From Clostridium sp. AF15-31 (GTDB lineage Bacteria; Bacillota; Clostridia; Lachnospirales; Lachnospiraceae): a DNA stretch of 64,000 nucleotides. Position 1 is the first letter of the stretch; each line of letters begins with the position of its first letter. Positions 16,965 through 25,747 of this stretch are shown in pieces. Location: assembly GCF_003461625.1 (NCBI RefSeq), contig NZ_QTXL01000005.1, positions 124,001-188,000 on the forward strand. The letters are read 5' to 3'. A program made the position numbers and the translations under genes. Below the pieces are notes generated by a model. The model was not told the origin of the DNA and did no database searches. It saw only the letters and a program-made list of their open reading frames with translations.

Positions 16965-18203
16965 CTATTCCGAAAGCTCCTGCCGTCTGAGTATCATTCC
17001 CGCTGATACCGGGCGGTCCAGCTTTACATACAACTGCATCTTTGGATGCGGTGCTGATTCCATCGGTTCCATCCGGTCATTGTAGATCTCCTCAACCCGG
17101 CAGACCGTATTGGTTCCATCAAAGTTCATACATTCTATCTCTTCTCCGACCGAAAATTTGTTTTTCTGTTCAAATGCAACCAGTCCGTCCTCTGTAACCT
17201 CCTGTACATTGCCTATATAAGTACAGTTTTTAATATATGTGTTATTATCATAGATCTGAGAATCCTGATCTGTTTTTCCAAAATAAAATCCAGTTGTAAA
17301 CTGACGGTATGTGCATTTTGCAATTTCTGATTTATAATATTCCATATTTGACCGATACAGCTCCGGAGATTCCATATAGTCATCAATTGCTTTACGATAG
17401 GTTCTTGCTACCGTTGCAACATATAGTGCCGTTTTCATTCTTCCCTCAATCTTAAAGCTGTCAATTCCGGCATCGATCATTTCCGGGATATGCTCAATCA
17501 TACAAAGATCTTTGGAATTAAAAATATAAGTACCCCTGTCATCTTCATTGACCGGCATGTACTCGCCCGGTCTTGTTTCTTCTACAATGTGATACTTCCA
17601 TCTACATGGATGTGTACATGCTCCACGATTTGCATCTCTTCCTGTAAAATAACTGCTGAGCAGGCAGCGTCCGGAATAGGAAATGCACATTGCTCCATGC
17701 ATAAAGGACTCAATCTCCATATCCTCCGGAATATGTTCTCTGATCTGTTTAATCTCCACAAGTGACAGTTCTCTGGCTGTGACCACTCGTTTTGCCCCCA
17801 TATTATACCAGAAGTTATACGTCAGGTAATTCGTGTTATTTGCCTGGGTGCTGATATGAAGTTCCATATCAGGCATGGTTTCCTTTGCCAGCATAAAAAT
17901 ACCCGGATCTGATACCAGAACCGCATCGACACCGGTATCCTTCAACTGCTCAAAATATGCCTTCATTCCTTCAATATCATAATTATGTGCAAATATATTT
18001 GCTGTCACATATACCTTTGCATTCTTTGCATGCGCATATTTCACAGCCTTTTTCATTTCTTCAATCGAAAAATTATCTGCTTTTGCACGAAGTCCATATG
18101 CCTGTCCGCCAATATAGACTGCATCCGCACCATAATCTACTGCAACCTTTAATACCTCAAGACTACCTGCCGGAACAAGCAGTTCCACTTTACGTTCTGC
18201 CAT
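16965..18203 (-). CDS. trhP: U32 family protein, probable tRNA U34 hydroxylase TrhP
   Basis: The 412-aa product carries the U32 signature ESFMHGAMCISYSGRCLLSS and, further on, a Cys-rich part (GACTHPCRWKY) consistent with iron-sulfur ligation. Homologues in E. coli and B. subtilis (TrhP; YrrN/YrrO) make 5-hydroxyuridine at tRNA position 34 from prephenate-derived chemistry (established). The gene just upstream is a TrmR-type methyltransferase, which uses that product. I start at the ATG at 18203 (MAERKVELLVPAGS), which matches family N-termini; a GTG at 18248 is the longest option. Some U32 members modify 23S rRNA (RlhA), so the substrate call rests on the neighbour. Confidence 0.8.
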   Translation of the reverse strand: MAERKVELLVPAGSLEVLKVAVDYGADAVYIGGQAYGLRAKADNFSIEEMKKAVKYAHAKNAKVYVTANIFAHNYDIEGMKAYFEQLKDTGVDAVLVSDPGIFMLAKETMPDMELHISTQANNTNYLTYNFWYNMGAKRVVTARELSLVEIKQIREHIPEDMEIESFMHGAMCISYSGRCLLSSYFTGRDANRGACTHPCRWKYHIVEETRPGEYMPVNEDDRGTYIFNSKDLCMIEHIPEMIDAGIDSFKIEGRMKTALYVATVARTYRKAIDDYMESPELYRSNMEYYKSEIAKCTYRQFTTGFYFGKTDQDSQIYDNNTYIKNCTYIGNVQEVTEDGLVAFEQKNKFSVGEEIECMNFDGTNTVCRVEEIYNDRMEPMESAPHPKMQLYVKLDRPVSAGMILRRQELSE

Positions 18204-18311
18204 ATCTTTCAAAACCCTCTTCTTTTCTTTCCGTACAGATGGCATCACCTTTTAGTCTGTTGCCATCCGCCTGTTAATATCTTCTTGTTTTTTCATTGAT
18301 CCACTACTTTT

Positions 18312-18974
18312 TCAATGATCCTTTTTATCAGCCGTTTTTTTCACCGATAGGCTCATTCCATCTCCTATATTCAGGATGGCTGTATCCAGCCGTTCATCAT
18401 GCTTTAATTCATACAGATATTCCCGCATTCTGGCATGAATTGTCCGGTTTCTTCTGGTTACTGCAAACCGCGATTCCAGTACATCTCCATCCTGCAGCAC
18501 ATTATCACATAGCAGGATTCCTTCCGGCGCAAGCAAAGGAACCACCTTCTGGAAAAAGCTTCCATACTGACCTTTTGCAGCATCCATAAAAACCAGATCA
18601 TATTGATCCGACAATGTCGGCAGGATCTCATTTGCATCTCCCTCTAACAGAGTGATCTTCTTTTCTGCACCTGCCAGCTTTATATTCTCTTTTGCCTGAT
18701 CAATTCTCGGCTGATAGTTTTCAATTGTTGTGATATGTCCACCCTCTGCAATAAACCTGCTCATAAAAATAGCAGAAAAGCCTACCGCAGTTCCTATCTC
18801 CAGTATATTTACCGGTTTCTTCATTCTCAGAAGAAGCCTGATAAATTCTCCGGCCTCTCTTCGTATGATAGGAACCCCCTGCTCTTCTGCTTCTTTTCTG
18901 ATAGCAGTTATTGCATCATCATAGTCATTGTTGAATGAATTTATGAAGGATGCAATTCTCTCATCTGTTATCAT
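18312..18974 (-). CDS. trmR: tRNA 5-hydroxyuridine methyltransferase TrmR (YrrM-like)
   Basis: This 220-aa class I SAM-dependent O-methyltransferase of the COMT type has motif I ILEIGTAVGFSA near residue 57, acidic loop TIENYQPR, metal and catalytic segment VFMDAAKGQYG, and later LLCDNVLQDGDV. B. subtilis TrmR methylates ho5U34 of tRNAs to mo5U (established). The adjacent U32 hydroxylase makes the pathway complete. Its ATG overlaps the stop of the upstream MltG-like gene by four bases (ATGA), so translation is probably coupled. Confidence 0.85.
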   Translation of the reverse strand: MITDERIASFINSFNNDYDDAITAIRKEAEEQGVPIIRREAGEFIRLLLRMKKPVNILEIGTAVGFSAIFMSRFIAEGGHITTIENYQPRIDQAKENIKLAGAEKKITLLEGDANEILPTLSDQYDLVFMDAAKGQYGSFFQKVVPLLAPEGILLCDNVLQDGDVLESRFAVTRRNRTIHARMREYLYELKHDERLDTAILNIGDGMSLSVKKTADKKDH

Positions 18975-19381
18975 TTATTATCTCCACTTTTCTTACTGTC
19001 ACTATCCAGAGTTCCACCTGTTATGATCGTTATGATCTCATCATTTGTATAACTTGGTGCGATCTCATATGTTCCAGGTTTTATCTTTGCTGCATAAGAT
19101 CCGATTCGGATACGTACCATCAGTGCGTATGCATTTTTTACAACTCCGGCATCATCCAGAGTCTCGCATACATCCTTGATCGAAGAATCCGGCAGAACTG
19201 TGACTGTGACTACCTTTGTATCAGATTTATCCTTACAGCTATTGCTGGCAAATACATCATAGGCAAAGCTAAAGCCAAACGCAAACACTTTCACAAGTAT
19301 AAACAGGATAAATACATTTACCAGTAAGCCTATCGCAAACCGCAATATCCGTTTCATTGTTACAGCACTATCTATAGCCAT
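18971..19381 (-). CDS. MltG-like membrane protein lacking the transglycosylase domain
   Basis: The 136-aa product has a short cytoplasmic part, one transmembrane helix (about residues 13-38), then a small extracellular domain. That domain contains VTVTVLPDSSIKDVCETLDD and IKPGTYEIAPSYTNDEIITI, the LysM-like N-terminal module of YceG/MltG. Full MltG is about 340-380 aa and continues into a lytic transglycosylase domain with a catalytic Glu; none follows here. In B. subtilis the full mltG (yrrL) sits at this same place before yrrM. The ribosome site AAGGAG is good and the frame is intact, so it looks like a maintained short form and not a decayed one. Function is unknown; a role in binding glycan strands or partners is a guess. 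Confidence 0.7.
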   Translation of the reverse strand: MAIDSAVTMKRILRFAIGLLVNVFILFILVKVFAFGFSFAYDVFASNSCKDKSDTKVVTVTVLPDSSIKDVCETLDDAGVVKNAYALMVRIRIGSYAAKIKPGTYEIAPSYTNDEIITIITGGTLDSDSKKSGDNK

Positions 19382-19442
19382 ATCTGTTCTCCTTATCTTA
19401 CGGTGTCCATCCAGACACTTCTCGTAACTGTTTTATCATATC

Positions 19443-19778
19443 CTACTGCTTTATGTCAACATCCAGACCATCTGCAATCTCATCATACATCGTTTTCAAC
19501 ATCCTGCACAGCTTTCGTTCTGCCCGAAGGAAATCATTCACGATCGTGTCGTGAACGATTGCGTCATACTCCTCAAACAGTGCAACCACCTCATCGTATG
19601 GATTATCCACAGAGCCACGGTTCTGGATCTCTGAATTTCTTTTCTTGAATTCATTCAGTCCCCGGAGAAGATCCGGATGTTCATACAGCCGTTCACGGCA
19701 GGTCAGATAATTTCTGTAGAATTCTGACTCCTTTATCGTTTCATTCAGTTTTTTGCTGAGTTCAACAACATCACTCAT
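19443..19778 (-). CDS. YlbF/YmcA family protein
   Basis: This is a 111-aa all-helical protein of the YlbF family. It begins MSDVVELSKKLNETIKES at an ATG with AGAGG eight bases upstream; a longer frame to 19823 has no site. The pattern of heptads and the DLLRGLNEFKKRN stretch fit the family. In B. subtilis YlbF, YmcA and YaaT form a complex that assists RNase Y-dependent RNA maturation (established). Here the gene directly follows RNase J, which suggests an RNA-metabolism link by context. Which paralogue it is cannot be decided. Confidence 0.8.
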   Translation of the reverse strand: MSDVVELSKKLNETIKESEFYRNYLTCRERLYEHPDLLRGLNEFKKRNSEIQNRGSVDNPYDEVVALFEEYDAIVHDTIVNDFLRAERKLCRMLKTMYDEIADGLDVDIKQ

Positions 19779-19839
19779 GTCTGTTTCCTCTTTTCTTCTT
19801 AACCTGCATCTGTGCATGGACACTATTTTTCAGGACAAT

Positions 19840-21504
19840 TTATACTTCGGTAATGATTGGAAGGATCATCGGGCTTCTCTTCGTCCGCTTCCAAAGGAAT
19901 TCACTTAAGGAATCCTTGATGGTTGTCTTGATCTTGCCCCAGTCGGTAATATTCTTCCGCAGGCATTTCTCCAGTGCTTCTTCTACTACGGCACGGCAGT
20001 CTTCCATCAATGTTTCCGATTCTCTGACATATACAAATCCACGGGAAACGATATCCGGTCCTGCAATCAGGTTATTGCTGTATTTATCGAGTGTCACTAC
20101 GATGATCAGAAGACCATTCTGCGACAGAAGTTGTCTGTCTCTTAAAACGATATTTCCAACATCTCCAACTCCAAGTCCGTCAACAAAGACTCCCTGTGCA
20201 GGAACTTTTCCGGTTACTTCCAGTTTATCCTCACTGACTTCCAGAACATCTCCTGTTGTCAGGATCTTGATATTCTCTTTTGGAATACCCATCTCCTGTG
20301 CCAGCTCTGCATGGCGCTTCAGATGTCTGTACTCACCATGTACTGGTATCGCATATTTTGGTTTTGTGAGTGCATAGATCAGCTTCAATTCCTCTCTGCA
20401 TGCATGTCCGGATACATGTGTATCTTCAAAAATTACATGAGCACCTTTCATTTCCAGCTCATTGATCACCTTGAATACCGCTTTTTCATTACCAGGGATT
20501 GGGTGCGAACTGAATATGACCACATCTCCCGGCATGATAGAAATCTTATTATGGATCGATGCTGCGATCCTTGATAAGGCAGCCATGTTTTCACCTTGGC
20601 TTCCTGTCGTGATCAGAACCAGCTTCTCATCCGGATAATTCTTGATCTGGCTGATATCGATCAGCGTGTTGTCCGGTATATCAATATATCCGAGTTCAGA
20701 AGCTGTGCTGATGATATTCACCATACTTCTTCCTTCGATGATTACTTTTCTGCCATATTTATATGCCGAATTGATAATCTGCTGCACACGATCTACATTC
20801 GATGCAAATGTAGCAATAATAATACGATGATTCTGATTATCATTGAACAGATTATCAAAGGTTCTTCCTACTGTCTTTTCTGACTTTGTAAAGCCCTCAC
20901 GTTCTGCATTTGTGGAATCTGCCATCAGTGCCAGAACGCCTTTTTTTCCAAGTTCCGCAAAACGTTGGAGATCGATCATGTCTCCAAATACCGGTGTATA
21001 ATCAATCTTGAAATCTCCGGTATGGACAAGCAGTCCTGCCGGCGTATAGATCGCCAATGCTGCGGAATCAGCAATCGAATGGTTCGTCTTAATAAATTCT
21101 ATCCGGAATTTTCCAAGAATGATATTCTGTCCATATTTTACAACCTTACGTCTGGTGTTGTTCATCAGATTATGTTCTTTCAGTTTATTCTCGATCAGTC
21201 CCATCGTAAGCTTTGTTGCGTAAATCGGCATATTGAGTTCTTTCTCAATGTAAGGAATGGCTCCGATATGATCCTCATGACCATGGGTAACCACAAGTCC
21301 TTTGACTTTGTCCGCGTTTTCCTTAAGGTAAGTGACATCCGGTATTACAAGATCGATTCCTAACATATCGTCCTCAGGGAATGCCAGACCGCAGTCAATG
21401 ACTATAATAGAGTCCTCATACTCTATTGCAGTAATGTTCATTCCAATCTGTTCCAATCCGCCCAATGGAATGATCTTTACTGCATCACTATTCAATTTTT
21501 TCAA
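19840..21504 (-). CDS. rnj: Ribonuclease J
   Basis: The 554-aa metallo-beta-lactamase/beta-CASP nuclease has the metal motif HGHEDHIGAIP near residue 75, HTGDFKID near 165, beta-CASP motifs in the middle, the late His motif IPVHGEYRHLKRHAE, and a C-terminal oligomerisation region. Length equals the family norm (about 555). The start is TTG at 21504 with GGAGG nine bases upstream, embedded in the last codons of the upstream DUF1292 gene; the next ATG would delete conserved N-terminal strands. It acts as a 5'-3' exo- and endoribonuclease in mRNA turnover and rRNA maturation. Confidence 0.95.
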   Translation of the reverse strand: MKKLNSDAVKIIPLGGLEQIGMNITAIEYEDSIIVIDCGLAFPEDDMLGIDLVIPDVTYLKENADKVKGLVVTHGHEDHIGAIPYIEKELNMPIYATKLTMGLIENKLKEHNLMNNTRRKVVKYGQNIILGKFRIEFIKTNHSIADSAALAIYTPAGLLVHTGDFKIDYTPVFGDMIDLQRFAELGKKGVLALMADSTNAEREGFTKSEKTVGRTFDNLFNDNQNHRIIIATFASNVDRVQQIINSAYKYGRKVIIEGRSMVNIISTASELGYIDIPDNTLIDISQIKNYPDEKLVLITTGSQGENMAALSRIAASIHNKISIMPGDVVIFSSHPIPGNEKAVFKVINELEMKGAHVIFEDTHVSGHACREELKLIYALTKPKYAIPVHGEYRHLKRHAELAQEMGIPKENIKILTTGDVLEVSEDKLEVTGKVPAQGVFVDGLGVGDVGNIVLRDRQLLSQNGLLIIVVTLDKYSNNLIAGPDIVSRGFVYVRESETLMEDCRAVVEEALEKCLRKNITDWGKIKTTIKDSLSEFLWKRTKRSPMILPIITEV

Positions 21505-21508
21505 TGTT

Positions 21509-21781
21509 CTATACCTCCAAATCTACGTCCTCTAGCAGTTCTTCAAATATCTTCATAACTGCTTCTAATTCTTTGTCATCTTCAACGATATCAAACGCTG
21601 CCATCTCACCTTCACTGTCTAAAGCATTCTCCTTCAGGATCAGGAAAGAACCATCATCCTCATCGTCTCCATCTTCTGTAACAAGCAGGTAATTCACTCC
21701 GCCAAGAGTTGTCTGCTCCATAACAGAAAAAGCAACCTCATTGCCATCTTCATCTGTAAATACTATGCTGTCGTTTTCCAT
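21509..21781 (-). CDS. DUF1292 family protein (YrzB-like)
   Basis: This 90-aa, strongly acidic protein starts MENDSIVFTDEDGNEVAFSV, the typical DUF1292 opening, and has conserved ETTLGG-like and YLLVTE positions. In B. subtilis yrzB follows yrzL-yrrK, and here it follows ireB-ruvX in the same order. Function is unknown. Its last codons contain the ribosome site for RNase J, so the two genes are tightly coupled. Confidence 0.85.
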   Translation of the reverse strand: MENDSIVFTDEDGNEVAFSVMEQTTLGGVNYLLVTEDGDDEDDGSFLILKENALDSEGEMAAFDIVEDDKELEAVMKIFEELLEDVDLEV

Positions 21782-21799
21782 TCTGTTTAATCCTTTCGA

Positions 21800-22237
21800 C
21801 TATTCTGTCTGCCCTTCATGAGCCTGACTGTCAAGATAATTCTGCAAAATAACCGCAGCAGCCATCTTGTCCACATACTGCTTCCGGTTTTCTCTTCTGA
21901 CTCCAGTATCCATTAAAATCCGTTCTGCTTCTACCGTAGAGAGTCTTTCATCCCACAGGATCACTTCCAGGCCTGTCCTGCGTTCCAGATCTTCTTTAAA
22001 CTGTTCGGCCGCTTCTGCCCGTTCTCCAATCGTATTATTCATATTCTTCGGATATCCGAGAACGATCCGTTCCGCCTGATATTCTTCAATGATACTCTCT
22101 ATCCTCGCAAGTGTCTGTCGAAGCTTGTTTGCTGATTTTCTTTCTATTGTTTCAAGTGGCTGTGCCGTGATCATCAGCGCATCACTGACCGCAACTCCTA
22201 CTGTCTTTGTTCCGTAGTCCAATCCAATTATCCGCAT
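21800..22237 (-). CDS. ruvX: Pre-16S rRNA nuclease / Holliday junction resolvase-like RuvX (YqgF)
   Basis: The 145-aa RNase H-fold protein has the N-terminal strand [20 protein letters not shown] carrying the catalytic Asp6, the middle [16 protein letters not shown] motif and the C-terminal [15 protein letters not shown] motif with further acidic residues. YqgF processes the 16S rRNA 5' end in E. coli (established). It sits second in the ireB-ruvX-DUF1292 cluster. Confidence 0.93.
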   Translation of the reverse strand: MRIIGLDYGTKTVGVAVSDALMITAQPLETIERKSANKLRQTLARIESIIEEYQAERIVLGYPKNMNNTIGERAEAAEQFKEDLERRTGLEVILWDERLSTVEAERILMDTGVRRENRKQYVDKMAAAVILQNYLDSQAHEGQTE

Positions 22238-22292
22238 ACTCTTATCCTGTTCTTCTCTCTACCTGATTCGATTATTCTGATACACTCTTCAT

Positions 22293-22556
22293 CTACTTGA
22301 TCAGATTATTCTTGATGTAATCTTCAAACAGAACTTCAATGATCTCATCCCGTTCTGCCTTCATGATCAGACTTCTTGCATTCTTATAGCTGGTGATATA
22401 TGTAGGATCTCCACTCATAATATAACCAACAAGCTGGCTGACCGGATTATATCCTTTTTCTGTCAAAGCCTCATAAACCTGTCCAATGATCTGTGTTACA
22501 TCTATTGTATTATCTTTCAGTTGTGCAATATGTTGTGTATTTTCTCTATTATTCAT
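22293..22556 (-). CDS. ireB: IreB family regulatory phosphoprotein (UPF0297)
   Basis: This 87-aa UPF0297 protein has QLKDNTIDVTQIIGQVYEAL, YNPVSQLVGYIMSGDPTYIT and ENARSLI-like stretches, which are near-invariant in the family. In Enterococcus the homologue is phosphorylated by the PASTA kinase IreK and restrains intrinsic cephalosporin resistance (established). The conserved N-terminal Thr residues are present. It is first in its operon, behind a promoter at 22617-22645. Confidence 0.92.
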   Translation of the reverse strand: MNNRENTQHIAQLKDNTIDVTQIIGQVYEALTEKGYNPVSQLVGYIMSGDPTYITSYKNARSLIMKAERDEIIEVLFEDYIKNNLIK

Positions 22557-22616
22557 ATACTCACATCCTTACTTTTATCAAGTGCCATCGGCATCTTTGC
22601 AAAAAAATCTTATCCT

Positions 22617-22645
22617 ATAATAATATAAAATCACGCAAAATTCAA
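22617..22645 (-). promoter_or_regulatory. Sigma-A promoter of the ireB-ruvX-rnj operon
   Basis: TTGAAT (22640-22645) and TATTAT (22617-22622) are separated by exactly 17 bp on the minus strand, about 60 nt before the ireB ATG. It probably drives ireB through trhP, since all intergenic gaps downstream are short and no terminator is visible. Confidence 0.65.
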
Positions 22646-22709
22646 CCTAAAGCCGCATATTTGTATATGTTCCAACGCAATTCATGCATAATTTTCCCAC
22701 ACCGGCTGT

Positions 22710-24023
22710 CTACTCCATGCCATATGGAATCTGCACTATATGATTGATGATATCCACTTCTCGTCCACAAATCCTGTGCATACATTCTTCCTCTACAAAA
22801 ATATCTATATAGCGTTCTGTATGTCCACGGTATCCGTCTTTTCCATTTCTCCGGACTTTTTCTTCAATCAGAACCTCCAGAATTTCTCCCCGAAAAGAAG
22901 CTTCATATGCATGTTTGTTCTTTTCAGATAATGCCAGCAGCACATCGCTCCTCTGATTCTTGATCTCCGGTCCGATCTGATCCCTCATACCGGCTGCAAC
23001 CGTTCCCTGTCTCGGTGAAAATTTAAATATATGCATTTCATACAGATTAAGTTTCGTCAGGTAGTCAACCGTTTCCTGAAATTCTTCATCCGTTTCTCCC
23101 GGAAAGCCTACGATCACATCTGTTGTCAAAGCCGGGCGGTCAAATGCCTTACGAAGCATCTCACATTTTTCAAAGTATTCTTCACAAGTATATTTCCGGT
23201 TCATCCGTTTCAATACTGTATTGCAGCCACTTTGCAGGCTTAAATGGAAATGCGGACATACCTTTTTATTATCCACAATACGATCTATAAATGTATCTGT
23301 AATGATACCCGGTTCCAGAGAACCAAGGCGGATCCGTTCAATTGATTCAATTTTTGAGATTGCGTCAATTACATCTGCGAGTCCTACCTCATTTTCCTTA
23401 TCCTTGCCATAAGATGAGATATGGATACCCGTCAGAACAATCTCTTTTACTCCGGTCTGTGCCAGACGTTCTACTTCTTCTGTAATCGATGCAAGCTCCC
23501 GGCTCCGGATTCTTCCTCTAACGTACGGAATAATACAATAAGAGCAGAACTGGTTACATCCATCCTGAATCTTCACATATGCCCGTGTATGTTCTAAGGT
23601 ACTGTTGATCGTAAGCGGTTCATATTCCTTTTCTGCCGCAATATCGAGCATGCCTTCGTCCGTCACTCCGATCTCCAGATAGTCTTCAAGGATCTGCACA
23701 ATGTCCTTCTTTTTATTATTTCCGATGATAATAGATATCCTGTCATCTTCCATCAGCTTATCTTTTGCTGCCTGCACATAACAGCCCGCTGCTATTACAA
23801 CCGCATCCGGATTCAGCTTCTTGGCTCTGTGTATCATCTGTCTGGACTTTTTATCTGCCATATTGGTAACAGAGCATGTATTTATCAGATACACATCTGC
23901 TTTTTCTTCGAAGGAAACAGCCGTCATACCAGCCTCTTTTAAGAGTTCGATCATACCATCTGTCTCGTATTGATTTACCTTGCAGCCCAGTGTCAGAGGG
24001 GCTACTGTTTTTCCCTTCAGCAT
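22710..24023 (-). CDS. mtaB: tRNA N6-threonylcarbamoyladenosine (t6A37) methylthiotransferase MtaB
   Basis: The 437-aa radical-SAM methylthiotransferase starts with TLGCKVNQYETD, which is diagnostic for MtaB (YqeV) against MiaB and RimO. Three Cys in the N-terminal domain (Cys14, the Cys of NTCSVT and of AAGCYVQ) bind the auxiliary cluster. CNQFCSYC near residue 155 is the radical-SAM CxxxCxxC. A TRAM-like domain closes the C-terminus. It converts t6A to ms2t6A at tRNA position 37. In B. subtilis yqeV follows the dnaK-prmA-rsmE cluster; here thiI, a desulfurase gene and the HPr-like gene lie between. Confidence 0.93.
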   Translation of the reverse strand: MLKGKTVAPLTLGCKVNQYETDGMIELLKEAGMTAVSFEEKADVYLINTCSVTNMADKKSRQMIHRAKKLNPDAVVIAAGCYVQAAKDKLMEDDRISIIIGNNKKKDIVQILEDYLEIGVTDEGMLDIAAEKEYEPLTINSTLEHTRAYVKIQDGCNQFCSYCIIPYVRGRIRSRELASITEEVERLAQTGVKEIVLTGIHISSYGKDKENEVGLADVIDAISKIESIERIRLGSLEPGIITDTFIDRIVDNKKVCPHFHLSLQSGCNTVLKRMNRKYTCEEYFEKCEMLRKAFDRPALTTDVIVGFPGETDEEFQETVDYLTKLNLYEMHIFKFSPRQGTVAAGMRDQIGPEIKNQRSDVLLALSEKNKHAYEASFRGEILEVLIEEKVRRNGKDGYRGHTERYIDIFVEEECMHRICGREVDIINHIVQIPYGME

Positions 24024-24046
24024 TCCTTATTTTTCCTTTCTTATTA

Positions 24047-24075
24047 TTGACTTTTCCCTCTCCAAAAGATATTAT
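24047..24075 (+). promoter_or_regulatory. Sigma-A promoter of the HPr-like gene
   Basis: TTGACT (24047-24052) and TATTAT (24070-24075) are 17 bp apart. The leader would be about 55 nt, ending with AGGAGG six bases before the ATG at 24137. Confidence 0.65.
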
Positions 24076-24136
24076 AAATATATAAACATCCGCGGTCATT
24101 ATGACTCCGGATAATCTAACTTTTAGGAGGGCAATC

Positions 24137-24373
24137 ATGAAAGCATTAATGGTTTCTTTAAATTCAATCGATAAGGTAAAAGCATTCTGCAATGAAATTG
24201 CAAAATTCGACGCAGAGTTCGACCTCATCTCAGGACGTTATGTTATTGATGCAAAATCAATTATGGGTATATTCAGCCTTGATATTTCAAAGCCAATTGA
24301 ATTAAACATTCACGCTGATGACAAGGATCTTGCTGATATTCTTGCAGCAATCAAGCCTTACGTTGTTGAATAA
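24137..24373 (+). CDS. HPr-like protein without the active-site histidine
   Basis: This 78-aa protein has the HPr fold pattern. I set the start at 24137, behind AGGAGGGCAATC. The segment RYVIDAKSIMGIFSLDI aligns with the HPr region around regulatory Ser46; here that is Ser41, with KSIMG intact. At the active-site loop, where HPr has GIHARPA with His15 and Arg17, this protein reads SIDKVKA: Asp12 replaces His and Val replaces Arg. It therefore cannot take phosphate from Enzyme I in the usual way. B. subtilis Crh is a known precedent for an HPr relative without His15 that still acts through Ser46 and CcpA. A Crh-like signalling role is inference. It is a single-gene unit with its own promoter and terminator. 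Confidence 0.8.
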   Translation: MKALMVSLNSIDKVKAFCNEIAKFDAEFDLISGRYVIDAKSIMGIFSLDISKPIELNIHADDKDLADILAAIKPYVVE

Positions 24374-24429
24374 TCATAACCGACTATTTGCATACATACA
24401 GAATGCCCGTTCCGACAGTCATTCTGCAT

Positions 24430-24466
24430 AAAAAAGCTTGCCGCCTTTGTAGTGGCAAGCTTTTTT
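24430..24466. terminator. Bidirectional intrinsic terminator
   Basis: A perfect 13-bp inverted repeat AAAAAAGCTTGCC/GGCAAGCTTTTTT with an 11-nt loop lies between the HPr-like gene (plus) and thiI (minus). It has T-runs on both strands and ends both converging transcripts. Confidence 0.9.
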
Positions 24467-24470
24467 CATC

Positions 24471-25658
24471 TTATCTCTGTGATCTGCACATTACAGTTTC
24501 TACAGACTCTAACGCTTTTTCATATAACGGTTCGATAATACCGGCAAGCTTTGCTTCCGATTTCTCAATCGCAGATAATATCGGTTTTGTTACCGGGTGC
24601 TTTGCTACAAATGTTGTACAGCAGTCCTCATAAGGAAGGATCGAAGTCTCATAGGTTCCGATTTTCTCTGATATATCAACGATCTCCTGCTTATCCAGTC
24701 CGATACATGGACGGAATACCGGCAAAGTACTGACATCATTGATAACAGCAAGACTGAATACCGTCTGGCTGGATACCTGCCCGATACTTTCTCCCGTCAC
24801 CGTACACTGACAGTCATTTCTCTTTGCCAGCACTTCTGCTATCTTGATCATATAACGCTTCATAATGATCGTAAGTTCCTCGTGCGGACAGTTATCATAG
24901 ATTGCCATCTGAACATCTGCAAAGTTTACAACATGTAACTTGATCGCACCTGCATAATCCGCAACCAGACACGCCAGATCAATTACCTTTTCTTTGGCAC
25001 GTTCACTGGTAAATGGCGGTGCATGAAAATATACCGCTTCCATCTGAACTCCACGTTTTGCAATCATATAAGTTGCAACCGGGCTGTCAATTCCACCGGA
25101 TAATAATGCCATTCCCTTGCCATTTGTACCAACCGGAAGTCCTCCCGGGCCTGGAATCGTGATCGAATAAATATATACCGTCTTCCGGATCTCTACATTT
25201 ATGATCTCATCCGGTTCATGAACATCAACGGAAGTATCCGGAAATGCCTCTAACAGATAATGACCAAGCTCCGCATTTACCTCCATTGAGGTCATAGGAT
25301 AGCTTTTATCATTTCTTCTTGTATTTACTTTAAAGGTAAAGTTCTTCTTACGATATGCCTGATCCACATATGCGATCACCTTTCCTTTGATCGCTTCAAA
25401 CGATGTATCCTCCTCTACCACGATCGGGCAGATTCCAACGATACCGAATACCTTGGTCAGTGCATTCACTACATCTTCATAATCATAGTCTGATTTTGCT
25501 TCAATAAAGATCCTTCCCTGTTCCTTGCGGATATAAAAATCACCATAATTTTTGATCTTACGATTAATGTTTTTTACAAGGATATCTTCAAATATATACC
25601 GGTTTTTTCCTTTTGTACCGATCTCAGCATATTTGATCATAAATGCCTTATACTGCAT
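24471..25658 (-). CDS. thiI: tRNA 4-thiouridine synthetase ThiI
   Basis: The 395-aa protein has an N-terminal ferredoxin-like/THUMP region (residues about 1-165) and a PP-loop ATPase with LLSGGIDSPVA near residue 185. It ends with a CC-containing motif PYEDCCTTF and no rhodanese domain, as in other Firmicutes, where persulfide comes from a partner desulfurase. That partner is encoded immediately upstream. It makes s4U8 in tRNA; a link to thiazole synthesis is possible. It is the last gene of its transcript, before the terminator at 24430-24466. Confidence 0.95.
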   Translation of the reverse strand: MQYKAFMIKYAEIGTKGKNRYIFEDILVKNINRKIKNYGDFYIRKEQGRIFIEAKSDYDYEDVVNALTKVFGIVGICPIVVEEDTSFEAIKGKVIAYVDQAYRKKNFTFKVNTRRNDKSYPMTSMEVNAELGHYLLEAFPDTSVDVHEPDEIINVEIRKTVYIYSITIPGPGGLPVGTNGKGMALLSGGIDSPVATYMIAKRGVQMEAVYFHAPPFTSERAKEKVIDLACLVADYAGAIKLHVVNFADVQMAIYDNCPHEELTIIMKRYMIKIAEVLAKRNDCQCTVTGESIGQVSSQTVFSLAVINDVSTLPVFRPCIGLDKQEIVDISEKIGTYETSILPYEDCCTTFVAKHPVTKPILSAIEKSEAKLAGIIEPLYEKALESVETVMCRSQR

Positions 25659-25747
25659 ATACTTCTCTCAACCTCCAATTTTCATCCTGTTTATTTATTC
25701 TTCACCTGTTTTTTACTATTATAAACAAACTTTCCATTCGTTTGATA

